A stretch of 64,000 nucleotides of DNA. Source: Avoscillospira sp045580485. GTDB taxonomy: Bacteria > Bacillota > Clostridia > Oscillospirales > Oscillospiraceae. The position numbers were made by a program, and so were the translations under genes. Under the pieces are notes generated by a model. That model was not told where the DNA came from. It did not search any database and saw nothing but the letters and a program-made list of their open reading frames with translations. Location of the stretch: assembly GCA_045580485.1 (NCBI GenBank), contig JAZNNW010000067.1, positions 1 to 64,000 on the forward strand. The letters are read 5' to 3'. Shown one piece after another: positions 7,105-14,401 of the stretch. The number at the start of each line of letters is the position of its first letter. Position 1 is the stretch's first letter.

Positions 7105-7567
7105 TTTTCTCCTCCCTCAGCTGGCTTTCAACGAGTTCCAAATACTCTGTGTAACCGTATTGATCGGCCCAAGACCGATCTCTATCCCACGAAAACACCT
7201 TCCGTTTCCGAAACTGTGAGACAAACAGCTTCCAGTATTCCATCTCAGCTTTACTTCCGTTTGCTGGCTTACCATTTGGAAACATTGTTTTGCACACTGG
7301 TAACATTGATGCAAAAAACATGCCCGTGTCGTCGGGTTCCATTTCTCTCTGACACATCAACCATCCTGCAGCCTGTGAGTAATCACATGCGACCTGTCCG
7401 ATTTTCTCCAGTGCCGCATCTGCCACCTTAGGGATTATTTCCAAAAGTTCTCTTGCATGATGGACTGACTGTTCTGCGTACTGTTTGATAAGAAAGCTAA
7501 CAGCTTCATTCGCATCATCCCATCCAAGGATTTCTTGCAGGGTCCGTTTCTCTTGTTCTAAAAGCAT
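7097..7567 (-). CDS. Hypothetical helical phage protein (156 aa)
   Basis: MLLEQEKRTLQEILGW begins an almost all-helical protein with QSVHHARELLEI, YSQAAGWLMCQRE and WKLFVSQFRKRKVF. A good ribosome site, AAGGAGAATTGAC, sets the start at 7567, 1 base after the preceding stop. No catalytic motif is recognised. It sits in the middle of the accessory operon read from the promoter at 9813. Confidence 0.7.
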   Translation of the reverse strand: MLLEQEKRTLQEILGWDDANEAVSFLIKQYAEQSVHHARELLEIIPKVADAALEKIGQVACDYSQAAGWLMCQREMEPDDTGMFFASMLPVCKTMFPNGKPANGSKAEMEYWKLFVSQFRKRKVFSWDRDRSWADQYGYTEYLELVESQLREEKND

Positions 7568-7568
7568 G

Positions 7569-7823
7569 TCAATTCTCCTTCTTTGTCAGTCGCTTGACTT
7601 CATCCTTGTATTCCTTTGTAGTCAGGACGGACACTCTCGGCGTTGCGGAGTCTGCATCGAATACCCTTGTCACAGAAGAAATGATGCAGCCGCTCATACT
7701 AAGGTTAGCACAGTATCGGGCAAGTTCACCCATCGTGTCGCCCTCGTCCGGGACCTCCACCAAGAAGCCACCGTAGGGGGTCTTGATGCGGTAGACGATG
7801 CCTTTAATTCGTTTCGTCTTCAA
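7569..7823 (-). CDS. Small hypothetical protein, TTG start (84 aa)
   Basis: AAGGAGAATCGCA places a TTG start at 7823, inside the end of the preceding gene. The protein MKTKRIKGIVYRI is beta-rich at the start and helical at the end (EYKDEVKRLTKKEN). The segment YGGFLVEVPDEGDT resembles small sensor-like folds but allows no assignment. The overlap and alternative start suggest its output is kept below that of its neighbours. Confidence 0.65.
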   Translation of the reverse strand: MKTKRIKGIVYRIKTPYGGFLVEVPDEGDTMGELARYCANLSMSGCIISSVTRVFDADSATPRVSVLTTKEYKDEVKRLTKKEN

Positions 7824-8127
7824 TGCGATTCTCCTTCATTTCGAAACTATAACAGTAGTCCTGCGAAAGTGCCAGGTCGCCATCTAACATACAGGTCGGT
7901 GTCTCCATGCTCTTGTTCCTCCAGTATTTGCAGAAAGCGCACTTCCCACTATCTGCCAGCTTTCTCAAGCAATCAGGGCAGATGCAGCGACGGCCTATAT
8001 GCCATCCAAGGCGGCCGGCCTCGCTACGGATCTCACTGTTCAAAGGGAGCTTTAGTGACTTTTGATCTGAGACAATTTCAAGATCATCAACGCAGTATTC
8101 ACACTCGATTTTGACGCTTATTCTCAT
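7804..8127 (-). CDS. Zinc-binding hypothetical protein (107 aa)
   Basis: The start MRISVKIECEYC at 8127 overlaps the previous stop (ATGA). The protein contains two cysteine pairs, CICPDC near residue 49 and KCAFCKYW near residue 63, plus CEYC at the N-terminus and later single cysteines. At least one zinc-ribbon is likely. The N-terminal half is a beta-type domain. Function unknown. An upstream in-frame extension lacks a ribosome site and was left out. Confidence 0.7.
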   Translation of the reverse strand: MRISVKIECEYCVDDLEIVSDQKSLKLPLNSEIRSEAGRLGWHIGRRCICPDCLRKLADSGKCAFCKYWRNKSMETPTCMLDGDLALSQDYCYSFEMKENRIEDETN

Positions 8128-8372
8128 TGCCGTCTCCCCTTTCTGGCAGCCATTCTGCGCTGTCTTGCACGACGGCGGGCACGACATTCTGCCAAATACT
8201 GCTCATATAGCTTTTCATCTTCATGCTCAGGAAGCGAGCAGAGCCATCGGTTGATGAATGGGATTCGAGGAAAAATGTAATCTGCCACAAATGCACCGAC
8301 GGCAAGTACAGCCAGAAACAGGATCATAACGAAACCGAGTGGGATTACCTCTACAACGATCATAGGTGTCAT
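8124..8372 (-). CDS. Small single-pass membrane protein (82 aa)
   Basis: Residues 5-32 (IVVEVIPLGFVMILFLAVLA and following) form a hydrophobic membrane helix. The C-terminus is a very basic tail, RRRARQRRMAARKGRRQ, which should stay in the cytoplasm. GAGGAAGAAAG precedes the start. The charge pattern fits an inner-membrane protein with its tail in the cytoplasm. The role is unknown; a host takeover or superinfection function would be speculation. Confidence 0.65.
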   Translation of the reverse strand: MTPMIVVEVIPLGFVMILFLAVLAVGAFVADYIFPRIPFINRWLCSLPEHEDEKLYEQYLAECRARRRARQRRMAARKGRRQ

Positions 8373-8384
8373 CTTTCTTCCTCC

Positions 8385-8603
8385 TTATTGTCCTACAGGG
8401 AACCGGTTTTCCAGTTCAACTTCGATATACTCATCGAAGTTCATATCGGGTTGCTCTTTAAGCCATGCCTCTGCCAGTCCAACTGCAAATTCAGCCAGAA
8501 TATCCTCACCCTTGGAACCGGCAGGCAACTCAATGTATCCTGCTGTATCCATGTAGGCTGCTCGGCTACCTATGGTGACGAGCAGGTTGTCTCTGATTCT
8601 CAT
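8385..8603 (-). CDS. Small hypothetical protein (72 aa)
   Basis: MRIRDNLLVTIGSRAAY continues to an acidic helical region with DILAEFAVGLAEAWLKEQP. The ATG at 8603 overlaps the end of the preceding gene by 4 bases, with GAGGAACTGGA as ribosome site. No motif is recognised. It belongs to a string of sub-100-residue genes with overlapping ends. Confidence 0.7.
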   Translation of the reverse strand: MRIRDNLLVTIGSRAAYMDTAGYIELPAGSKGEDILAEFAVGLAEAWLKEQPDMNFDEYIEVELENRFPVGQ

Positions 8604-8791
8604 TCCAGTTCCTCCTTCATAGTTAGAAACTCGTCGACGGTCATTCGTGAACCATCGATACAGCCGTTGATGATCTCAATGTCGTCTTTTTCGAAACCAG
8701 CACTGAGCATGCAGGAAATAAACACCAGTGCCTGTCCCATGTTCTTGCAGGACGAAAAGTGATGCGTTGAGAAATTCAGAATGTAAAACAT
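8600..8791 (-). CDS. Small hypothetical protein (63 aa)
   Basis: MFYILNFSTHHFSSCKN leads to GCIDGSRMTVDEFLTMKEELE. The middle, with NMGQALVFISCMLSAGF, is mildly hydrophobic. AAGGAGACGCAT precedes the ATG at 8791. Function unknown. Its stop overlaps the next start by 4 bases, indicating coupling. Confidence 0.7.
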   Translation of the reverse strand: MFYILNFSTHHFSSCKNMGQALVFISCMLSAGFEKDDIEIINGCIDGSRMTVDEFLTMKEELE

Positions 8792-8802
8792 ATGCGTCTC
8801 CT

Positions 8803-9108
8803 TTAGCTTTGGTGGATACCATATTCTGCGAGGACATCGAGCAGAAAACTGTCGATTCTGTCATAGTCGAACAGAATGTCGTTTTCTTCATACAGTCTCT
8901 CTGTACAATCTTGGCAGATATCGTCTGTGATTTCTCCGTTGAGATCTCCAAACATTTCTGTGAGCCGGAACGGCACTTCCTTTTCGACGAAAGCTAACAG
9001 GGGATTTTCTGCCGCTCGAAGTATGATCTCTACTGCTTCCTGATATTCTCCGAGGAAATCTGCCTTGAGCAGTTCCTCAACCATCTCGATAGCTTTTTCC
9101 ATTTTCAT
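8803..9108 (-). CDS. Acidic hypothetical protein (101 aa)
   Basis: MKMEKAIEMVEELLKAD is a helical acidic protein with ICQDCTERLYEEND containing one CXXC pair. Its strong negative charge resembles DNA-mimic and inhibitor-like phage proteins, but there is no specific evidence for that. GGAGGACACACC precedes the start at 9108. It is the third gene of the operon after the promoter at 9813. Confidence 0.7.
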   Translation of the reverse strand: MKMEKAIEMVEELLKADFLGEYQEAVEIILRAAENPLLAFVEKEVPFRLTEMFGDLNGEITDDICQDCTERLYEENDILFDYDRIDSFLLDVLAEYGIHQS

Positions 9109-9120
9109 GGTGTGTCCTCC

Positions 9121-9375
9121 TTAATGCTCGGGGCTGAAGCCCTCGATAACTGTCTCGCCGGTTTCGGGGTTTACCAGACAATGATGATTAGGCTGGCTTC
9201 CAGCCACTTCCTCCAGCTTCACGATCTTTCCAAAGCTGCTCACATCGTACACTTCGTATTCGGTGTCGCTGCAATCACGGTAGCCCAAATCACGGATGAT
9301 CTGGCCTTCCGGTTTCATCATTGCATTTGTGCTTCCGTCAGGGTATTGTGCCTGAACCAAGTAATACATTTCCAT
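9121..9375 (-). CDS. Small hypothetical protein (84 aa)
   Basis: The chosen start at 9375, MEMYYLVQAQYPDG, lies 8 bases from AGGAGG. A preceding in-frame ATG at 9381 is only 2 bases from it and so is less likely. The protein is beta-rich with a DGSTNAMMKPEGQ segment and ends ETVIEGFSPEH. No family is recognised. Confidence 0.65.
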   Translation of the reverse strand: MEMYYLVQAQYPDGSTNAMMKPEGQIIRDLGYRDCSDTEYEVYDVSSFGKIVKLEEVAGSQPNHHCLVNPETGETVIEGFSPEH

Positions 9376-9390
9376 TACCATTTCCTCCTA

Positions 9391-9741
9391 TCAGTATCTG
9401 CTGTGTGCGTAATACTCAATCTCATGGATGGCATCCTCGATGCCGCTCTTGACTGTCTGTTCTGCTCCGATCTTGGGGTTCGGCTGTTCTGCTACCATGT
9501 AGCACTCAATGTGATCGCCGTCGGGCGAGCAAGCCCAGATCCAGTTTCCGACCTCCTTGTCGCAGTCGAGAGTCATGATGAAGCAGTTCTGTTTCTCCTC
9601 CAGATAATCCAGATAGCCCCACCGGATACGAACCTTATTATTACTGATGGACTTTACTGACCATTTCCAGTTCGGATCACGGTCATTTGCGCCGGCAACT
9701 GTGGTGCGGATCAAATCCGAGTAATCTCTGAGGTCGATCAT
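9391..9741 (-). CDS. First gene of the left accessory operon, hypothetical (116 aa)
   Basis: MIDLRDYSDLIRTTV begins a compact mixed protein with WKWSVKSISNNKVRIRWGYL and CDKEVGNWIWACSPDGDH. The AAAAGGAGATGCTAAA ribosome site lies just after a palindromic operator-like site, so its leader is about 40 bases from the promoter at 9786-9813. Function unknown. Being first in the operon, it would be the first product made when this promoter fires. Confidence 0.7.
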   Translation of the reverse strand: MIDLRDYSDLIRTTVAGANDRDPNWKWSVKSISNNKVRIRWGYLDYLEEKQNCFIMTLDCDKEVGNWIWACSPDGDHIECYMVAEQPNPKIGAEQTVKSGIEDAIHEIEYYAHSRY

Positions 9742-9755
9742 TTTAGCATCTCCTT

Positions 9756-9769
9756 TTACCGTTTGGTAA
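9756..9769. promoter_or_regulatory. Operator-like palindrome 2
   Basis: The 14-base inverted repeat TTACCGTTTGGTAA lies between the -10 of the 9813 promoter and the ribosome site of the first gene. It has the same half-sites (TTACC and GGTAA, 4-base centre) as 9794-9807, at a spacing of 38 bases between starts. The pair looks like a repressor-binding site. No matching regulator gene is recognised in the window. Confidence 0.6.
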
Positions 9770-9785
9770 TTTATATCGTACTTTA

Positions 9786-9813
9786 ACTATAACTTACCAG
9801 ACGGTAAAGTCAA
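9786..9813 (-). promoter_or_regulatory. Sigma-70-type promoter of the left accessory operon
   Basis: On the minus strand, TTGACT (9808-9813) and TATAGT (9786-9791) are separated by 16 bases. The spacer itself is an inverted repeat (9794-9807). Upstream bases match those upstream of the promoter at 54158 over 25 positions with one difference. It follows directly after the lysis terminator and reads into the gene run 9741 to 1. Confidence 0.75.
9794..9807. promoter_or_regulatory. Operator-like palindrome 1 between -35 and -10
   Basis: The inverted repeat reads TTACCGTCTGGTAA on the minus strand and fills the promoter spacer exactly, so a bound protein would block RNA polymerase. It has the same half-sites as 9756-9769. 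The arrangement is typical of autoregulated or lysogeny-controlled phage promoters; the repressor is not identified. Confidence 0.65.
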
Positions 9814-9841
9814 TATGTTTTTCTGGATTTTTCATAATTTT

Positions 9842-10067
9842 TTTCAATAATTAACATAAATGCGGATATGTTCGCACGAGCCTTTAGAAACAATTTTGCC
9901 GGGTTTTTCATCTGGTGGTATATGTATATCTTTTTGTCCCAAAGTGGCCGAGAGAACATTTCGTAAAATTCGACTTCTGATTTTTGTCTATTTTGTATAT
10001 TGATTTTTCCTGCGTATTTGATCCATCTTCTGCCCTTTCATGCGGCACCTAAATTTCCTAATAAACG
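9842..10067. other. AT-rich gap without a supported gene
   Basis: This stretch lies between the accessory-operon promoter and the lysis terminator. One 49-codon minus-strand frame exists near its left end but has no ribosome site. No long repeat or strong hairpin was found. Runs of T and TAT are frequent, which could make the DNA upstream of the promoter flexible or favour polymerase binding. Confidence 0.5.
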
Positions 10068-10069
10068 CA

Positions 10070-10109
10070 AAAAATCCCCCACTCCGGCCGAAGCCAGAAT
10101 GGGGGATTC
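10070..10109 (-). terminator. Rho-independent terminator of the lysis/late operon
   Basis: On the minus strand, an AATCCCCCA arm, an inner GGC-ttcg-GCC tip and a TGGGGGATT arm form a long stem, followed by a T run (GGGGGATTTTTTG). It is placed after the last late gene (ends 10198) and before the 9813 promoter. Confidence 0.85.
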
Positions 10110-10119
10110 TAATCTATAC

Positions 10120-10170
10120 CGCTATTCAGTTTTTTGAGCAACGAGGGGGCGCTGACTCCTGAATAGCGGG
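10120..10170 (-). ncRNA. Long perfect hairpin ahead of the late terminator
   Basis: The 11-base arms 10120-10130 and 10160-10170 are perfectly complementary. The 29-base loop contains a second imperfect stem (GAG/CTC and following pairs) and, at its 3' side on the minus strand, an A6 run. The element sits between the holin-like stop and the terminator, so it would form the 3' end of the late transcript. It may protect or process that RNA. Confidence 0.5.
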
Positions 10171-10197
10171 CGCATCGGGCCGGAGGTCAAAGCCCGT

Positions 10198-10701
10198 TCA
10201 CGCTTTCTTCAGGATGGCCAGAACGATTGCTTCAATGATATCTTTCTTTGTGTTCTTTCCATCGAGCTCAACTCCATATTCCTCCGCTCGCTCTTTCAAG
10301 GCGACCAGCGTCAGGTTGAGCAGCTCAGAAATCAGTTCGGCTGTAGCAGATGCGCCAATCGTATCGCCAAGTTCCTCGGTGCTGCCATTTTCAGGAAGCG
10401 CCTCGAAGGCTTTTTTGTATTCATTGGCATATTTCCTCATCCAGTCGAAAATCCACTGAGCGATTTTCTTCAGTCTTGCATCAGTCAAAATACCTCTCAG
10501 GAAACCAGGGACGATCTTTGCCAGACCGGCAACGACCTGATCCATCTTCTCAGGGCCGGTGAGGCCGGTCGTTTCTGCCAGGGCGATGAGTTCGCTTACC
10601 GCACCAAAGACATTGCCTCTGACCCGGAAGTAGAACATGAGCCCGCATGCAAGTGCACACAGCACAGTTACGATAATGCTCAGAATTTCAGAGAAACTCA
10701 T
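10198..10701 (-). CDS. Holin-like membrane protein (167 aa)
   Basis: MSFSEILSIIVTVLCAL gives one N-terminal membrane helix (about residues 5-25), then a soluble helical region with PGFLRGILTDARLKKIAQWIF and a C-terminal NTKKDIIEAIVLAI. This layout matches the long single-pass holin-like proteins (LLH type) next to endolysins in clostridial phages. It would time lysis by disturbing the cytoplasmic membrane. Start after GAGGAGGATGTAAA. It is the last gene before the late terminator and directly downstream of the endolysin. Confidence 0.65.
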   Translation of the reverse strand: MSFSEILSIIVTVLCALACGLMFYFRVRGNVFGAVSELIALAETTGLTGPEKMDQVVAGLAKIVPGFLRGILTDARLKKIAQWIFDWMRKYANEYKKAFEALPENGSTEELGDTIGASATAELISELLNLTLVALKERAEEYGVELDGKNTKKDIIEAIVLAILKKA

Positions 10702-10751
10702 TTTACATCCTCCTCATTTTTGTTCTTATTCGGTTTTCTATATTAACCCAA

Positions 10752-11762
10752 TTACTTTTTGGGTAGTTTCAGAACTTGTCCCACTTTGAGCACGGTAGAC
10801 TTGAGCCCGTTCAAGGTCATGATCTCCTTGTAGCGAGAACCGTTTCCAAGCCGGTTCTGAGCGATATCCCAAAGGGTATCTCCTCTTGCAACCGTATGAA
10901 CAGTCTGACTGACCGCAGTTCCACTGGCACCATTCGTGATGTCGGCTGCATCGACCCATCCGTAAACAGTTGAGCCGCCTCCTGCAACTGCAATCAGGTG
11001 GACGGGATGCTTTGCATTTTTGACGATGTTCGTCACTTTTGCAGATCCAGGTTTGCAAGCATAACCACCGCTGGCGGTTGTGCTCGGGTAGTGCTTCGTG
11101 CCGTTAAAGGAGACAACACTTCCGATCTTCGGAAGACTGGTGGCAGGTGCAGCTGGCGCAACAGGTGCTGTAGGCGCAGCGGTGCTTGGCTTTGTGACCA
11201 CACTGTTGGAGCTTCCGTCGTATGTAACATACGGCAGTTTGCCATGCTTTGTCCAATTACGAGCGTTGTATCCAGACTTCGTTCCGATGTTCTTCACCGC
11301 TGTAATCTGCACCTTGTTACCCCATGCGGGTGTGCACTCAACGGCAAGTCCGTCTCCCGCATAGAGGCCGATATGTCCGGGACACCACAGTGCCTCACCG
11401 ATCTCCATTTTGTCCCACCCAGAGGTAGACACACCGGAGCATTTTGCGATCATGCCGTCTGCACTGATGTCGGGTACGCCATTGCTGGCATACTTTGCGC
11501 CGCCATAACTCTTGGTGCTATCGCCGCTCCATCCCCAGAGGATCGCCTTAATCAGGCAAACACAGTCGAAAGCGAAGTACCCCTTGCCGATCAGCTTTCT
11601 GAAGGATGCCTGTTTGGAAGCCGTGTACCAGCTCGGATACTGCTTTGCCTTGTCCGCAATGAGCCCTTCAGTAACAGGGGAACCAATAGTGCCCCACATG
11701 TACACGGTGTTGTAGTTATTGGCAATGTTGACTGCCTTTGCAACGAGTTCTTTTGCTGTCAT
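10752..11762 (-). CDS. Endolysin: NlpC/P60 peptidase, SH3-like, LysM (336 aa)
   Basis: Residues 1-170 are an NlpC/P60 cysteine peptidase with FDCVCLIKA (Cys67) and PGHIGLYAG (His130), which cleaves cell-wall peptides. A Pro/Thr/Ala linker follows at about 195-210. Residues 210-280 resemble a bacterial SH3 domain (KIGSVVSFNGTKHYPS). Residues about 288-334 are a LysM repeat (HTVARGDTLWDIA) that binds peptidoglycan. No signal peptide is seen, so release needs the adjacent holin-like proteins. Start after GAGGCAAAATA; its ATG overlaps the preceding stop by 1 base. Confidence 0.93.
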   Translation of the reverse strand: MTAKELVAKAVNIANNYNTVYMWGTIGSPVTEGLIADKAKQYPSWYTASKQASFRKLIGKGYFAFDCVCLIKAILWGWSGDSTKSYGGAKYASNGVPDISADGMIAKCSGVSTSGWDKMEIGEALWCPGHIGLYAGDGLAVECTPAWGNKVQITAVKNIGTKSGYNARNWTKHGKLPYVTYDGSSNSVVTKPSTAAPTAPVAPAAPATSLPKIGSVVSFNGTKHYPSTTASGGYACKPGSAKVTNIVKNAKHPVHLIAVAGGGSTVYGWVDAADITNGASGTAVSQTVHTVARGDTLWDIAQNRLGNGSRYKEIMTLNGLKSTVLKVGQVLKLPKK

Positions 11763-12187
11763 TATTTTGCCTCCATTCTTTCTTCATCCTCCAACTGCCA
11801 CTTACGATCCCGGTGTCTTTCATTGGAAGTTTTGATCCAGCCCATCACACCGCACTCTCCGCCGCAGACCCCAAAAACACAGGTTATAAGCGTATCAGGA
11901 ACGGCCATATGAGCTTCGAACAAAGAAATCATCTTCCATGTGAAAATAAAAAGCGTTACCGCAATGATGATGAGGATGATATCCATTTTGTTGATCTCGA
12001 ATTTTCCTGCCTTCTTTTTCGGCACTTTCTCCGCCGACACCCCGAGATCAACTTGACCGCTGTGGTGACGGTACTTCCTTCGTTTTTTCTTTCGCAAGGC
12101 GTTCCACAAACGACCTGCCAAGTGCACCGATAAAAAGCAGAGCGAAAATACTCCCACGGCTTTTAATGCAGTATTCAAAACTTCCAT
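11762..12187 (-). CDS. Two-helix membrane protein of the lysis module (141 aa)
   Basis: An N-terminal hydrophobic helix (about residues 8-25) is followed by a very basic stretch, KKKRRKYRHH. A second segment starts INKMDIILIIIAVTLFIFTW, and then VPDTLITCVFGVCGGECG follows. The second half matches a common small membrane protein of clostridial phages found beside holins and endolysins. It is probably a holin or holin regulator. CGGAGGTGGAAT precedes the ATG. Confidence 0.7.
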   Translation of the reverse strand: MEVLNTALKAVGVFSLCFLSVHLAGRLWNALRKKKRRKYRHHSGQVDLGVSAEKVPKKKAGKFEINKMDIILIIIAVTLFIFTWKMISLFEAHMAVPDTLITCVFGVCGGECGVMGWIKTSNERHRDRKWQLEDEERMEAK

Positions 12188-12200
12188 ATTCCACCTCCGA

Positions 12201-12656
12201 TCAATGCTTCAACGGAAGCTCGTCTACTCCTTCAACAATGAGCTTTGCATCTCCATTTCCATTGAGATCTGTGTGGTAGCAATCGTGCATATCGTGGAAC
12301 CGTTTGCGATCATCGTAGGTTATTTCACCTTTATCGATGTACCCCTGTCCCAAGTACAGGATCCTATCAAGCAAAATGATCCGTTCCGCCTTTGCTACAG
12401 CGTCGAGCTGAGTGCCGAGTTTGTCCAATCGTTCTTCAATCGACTGGTTAATCTTCTCCTCGGTTTTTTTGAACTCCTCAAGCTCATGGCTGATTTCATC
12501 AGTCTTGTCGGCTTTCTCTTCTGCTCGATCTTCCTTTGCCGCCTTTCGGGTTGCCCTGAATTTCCATCGCTCATTAAGAGCGTTGATGGCAGCAGCGCCG
12601 GCAGCACCGCCTGCGACAGCGAGAACAAGTGCAAGAATAAACTCAATAAAATTCAA
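12201..12656 (-). CDS. Membrane-anchored coiled-coil protein of the lysis module
   Basis: TTG at 12656 follows AGAGGTATGCGAAA. The protein begins with the helix LNFIEFILALVLAVAGG, then a charged coiled coil (about residues 35-105, many E/K/D) and a conserved C-terminal block, AERIILLDRILYLG and YDDRKRFHDMHDCYH. The longer frame would start inside the upstream terminator, so the TTG start is preferred. Proteins with this layout lie in clostridial phage lysis cassettes. A holin accessory or spanin-like role is inferred, not shown. Confidence 0.65.
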   Translation of the reverse strand: MNFIEFILALVLAVAGGAAGAAAINALNERWKFRATRKAAKEDRAEEKADKTDEISHELEEFKKTEEKINQSIEERLDKLGTQLDAVAKAERIILLDRILYLGQGYIDKGEITYDDRKRFHDMHDCYHTDLNGNGDAKLIVEGVDELPLKH

Positions 12657-12690
12657 TTTCGCATACCTCTTCTTCCGTTGACTTGCATAC

Positions 12691-12721
12691 AAAAAGGCAG
12701 AGCCCAAATTGGCTCTGCCTT
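12691..12721 (-). terminator. Rho-independent terminator after the tail-tip genes
   Basis: On the minus strand, AAGGCAGAGCC, a short AATTT-type loop and GGCTCTGCCTT form an 11-bp stem followed by TTTTG. It lies between the last tail-tip gene and the lysis cassette, so lysis expression needs read-through or its own promoter; no clear promoter is seen. Confidence 0.8.
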
Positions 12722-12727
12722 ATCGTT

Positions 12728-13180
12728 TTAATACTCGATCTGCTCCCATCCAGCAGGATATGCTTCCGGCGTGTGCACCGTGTTATCGTTGAGCGCCATG
12801 TAGACATTGCCATCCGACCAGAGGACACACTCGTCTTTCATGTACATACCGGAAGTTCCGAGGGGCTCTACCCACGGCTTTGCCTTTTCGGGGTTCTTGG
12901 TATGTGCCAAACCCCAAAGAGCACGGAGATCAGCAGGTCTCCCTTCATAGTTTGCGGCATTGTGAGGCTGCAACAGAAGCCACACCTGGCCCTCGTCGGC
13001 CACCGGGGAATTGACCGGCCATGCGGAGTAATCCTTAGTAGGATCAAACACAGGGACGGCGGTCTCCCGCTCGATGATCTCAGTCTCGGTCACTGTGCCG
13101 GCGGCAGCTTCGTCCTGCAGCACCTTGGCGTCATAGGCGCCTTTTTCTTTCATCTTGGTCAGGCTTTCGGTCTTGGTCAT
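12728..13180 (-). CDS. Tail-tip protein with carbohydrate-binding-like end (150 aa)
   Basis: The ATG at 13180 overlaps the preceding stop (TGATG). After a charged helical N-terminus, the region GQVWLLLQPHNAANY and the last 40 residues (CVLWSDGNVYMALNDNTVHTPEAYPAGWEQI) match the tryptophan/tyrosine pattern of family 5/12 carbohydrate-binding modules, often found at phage tail tips. It probably helps recognise surface sugar. Confidence 0.7.
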   Translation of the reverse strand: MTKTESLTKMKEKGAYDAKVLQDEAAAGTVTETEIIERETAVPVFDPTKDYSAWPVNSPVADEGQVWLLLQPHNAANYEGRPADLRALWGLAHTKNPEKAKPWVEPLGTSGMYMKDECVLWSDGNVYMALNDNTVHTPEAYPAGWEQIEY

Positions 13181-13575
13181 CACAGACTGTTCACTCCTTC
13201 CTTGTAAGCGACTTCCAGTTCTTCCTCGGTCACGGCGTTTGCAAGCTGAGCCTGCAAGATTTCAACCTCCGTGGGTTTGCCCATCTTGACGATAACCGTA
13301 CCGTCACGGCGGTCTGTGATAGCTCCTGCAATGGAATAATCGCTGTTGTCATACTCGATAGGTTCGGGTGTAACGATTTCGCCATTCTCTGCTTCATAGC
13401 TCTCAGGCTGATTGACAATCGCCCATTTGATATTATCTACGAAGGTTTTTGCCGCTTCCTCGTAGGTCATAGCGAGGGTGATAGCCTTGCTTTCTCTGCC
13501 GTCCCATTCCCGATCGGATACTCTGCCGTCAATGCGTGCCGGGTAAAGAGTATCGTTGATTTTTACAAAAATCAT
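13180..13575 (-). CDS. Tail-tip associated hypothetical protein (131 aa)
   Basis: MIFVKINDTLYPARIDG opens a small beta domain. An acidic region and a C-terminal coiled segment, VEILQAQLANAVTEEELE, follow, the latter typical of short phage tail proteins downstream of fibres. It probably bridges fibre components. AAAGGATTGTGAAGAA precedes the start. No enzymatic motif. Confidence 0.7.
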   Translation of the reverse strand: MIFVKINDTLYPARIDGRVSDREWDGRESKAITLAMTYEEAAKTFVDNIKWAIVNQPESYEAENGEIVTPEPIEYDNSDYSIAGAITDRRDGTVIVKMGKPTEVEILQAQLANAVTEEELEVAYKEGVNSL

Positions 13576-13594
13576 TTCTTCACAATCCTTTCTT

Positions 13595-14389
13595 TTATCC
13601 CATAACCCTATGGGATGTTTTTGCTACTCTTGTTTCAAATGGCATAATCATAGCTGGACGAATACCAACGGAGTTGCCTTCTTCGTGGTTAGCAAATGCG
13701 CCTGTTGCACTAATTCCGCAATAATGTGCTGATGCACTGCCGATTGTTCTTACCATCCAACTTCCCGCAATTCCGTTTAGTGTAGCAATCAAATGTGTGT
13801 TTGCTCCAGGCTCCGCACTATATGCCGTGTCGAAATACGAAAGTTCGTGTCCCTCTTCGTTGGCGGGACTTCCATAAGCGGAATTGATTTCTGCATAGGA
13901 CAGTAAGAAGACTTTGCTCGAAAGTCCATCAGACCCGTTTGCGACATGGTCAGTATCAACACAGTATGGTATTTTCACCTGCATGATAGCATCCTGTGTC
14001 CTATCATCAAGAAGTTCAAGAAAATCCCCGTTCAGATATTCGTGAATACTTGACCCAGCATAATATTGGTCAGAACTTCGCTGCACCACTCTATTTTCAA
14101 GAATGTTCTTGGCAAGCAGCCAAGTGCCGTCACAGGAAGCATCGTACAAATCAGAGTTTCCGGGAATACCTTGGTTCACCACTAAAAATTCCGTTTCAAC
14201 ACCGTTGATGTATATATAGACGCTTTTTCCAACATCCAAGTCACCAATCGGAACGCAGAAGTCAATATCGTAACCAGTTCCACTGACCAAGGCTCTGCCT
14301 TTGGCAATGACATATCCAGTTCCACCCACCGAGGTTCTTCCATTTATGATTTCATAGCCAGTTCCGCCAATCAAGGTCTTTTGAGCCAT
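13595..14389 (-). CDS. Lectin-like tail tip protein with DUF6273-type domain (264 aa)
   Basis: Residues 1-45 carry three GGTGY/SGTGY repeats with ING/AKG spacers, probably a fibre-attachment repeat. The rest looks like the formylglycine-generating/C-type-lectin-like DUF6273 fold: WLLAKNILENR, a variable middle, SWMVRTIGSASAHYCG and NSVGIRPAMIMPF. This fold displays binding loops and is used by some diversity-generating systems, but no reverse transcriptase or template repeat is seen here. The start follows AAGGTGGTGAAATC. Likely role: host receptor recognition. Confidence 0.75.
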   Translation of the reverse strand: MAQKTLIGGTGYEIINGRTSVGGTGYVIAKGRALVSGTGYDIDFCVPIGDLDVGKSVYIYINGVETEFLVVNQGIPGNSDLYDASCDGTWLLAKNILENRVVQRSSDQYYAGSSIHEYLNGDFLELLDDRTQDAIMQVKIPYCVDTDHVANGSDGLSSKVFLLSYAEINSAYGSPANEEGHELSYFDTAYSAEPGANTHLIATLNGIAGSWMVRTIGSASAHYCGISATGAFANHEEGNSVGIRPAMIMPFETRVAKTSHRVMG

Positions 14390-14401
14390 GATTTCACCAC
14401 C

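Noticed and set aside
9842..9990. 49-codon minus-strand frame in the AT-rich gap
   Set aside because: No ribosome site and it would start upstream of and run through the promoter region.
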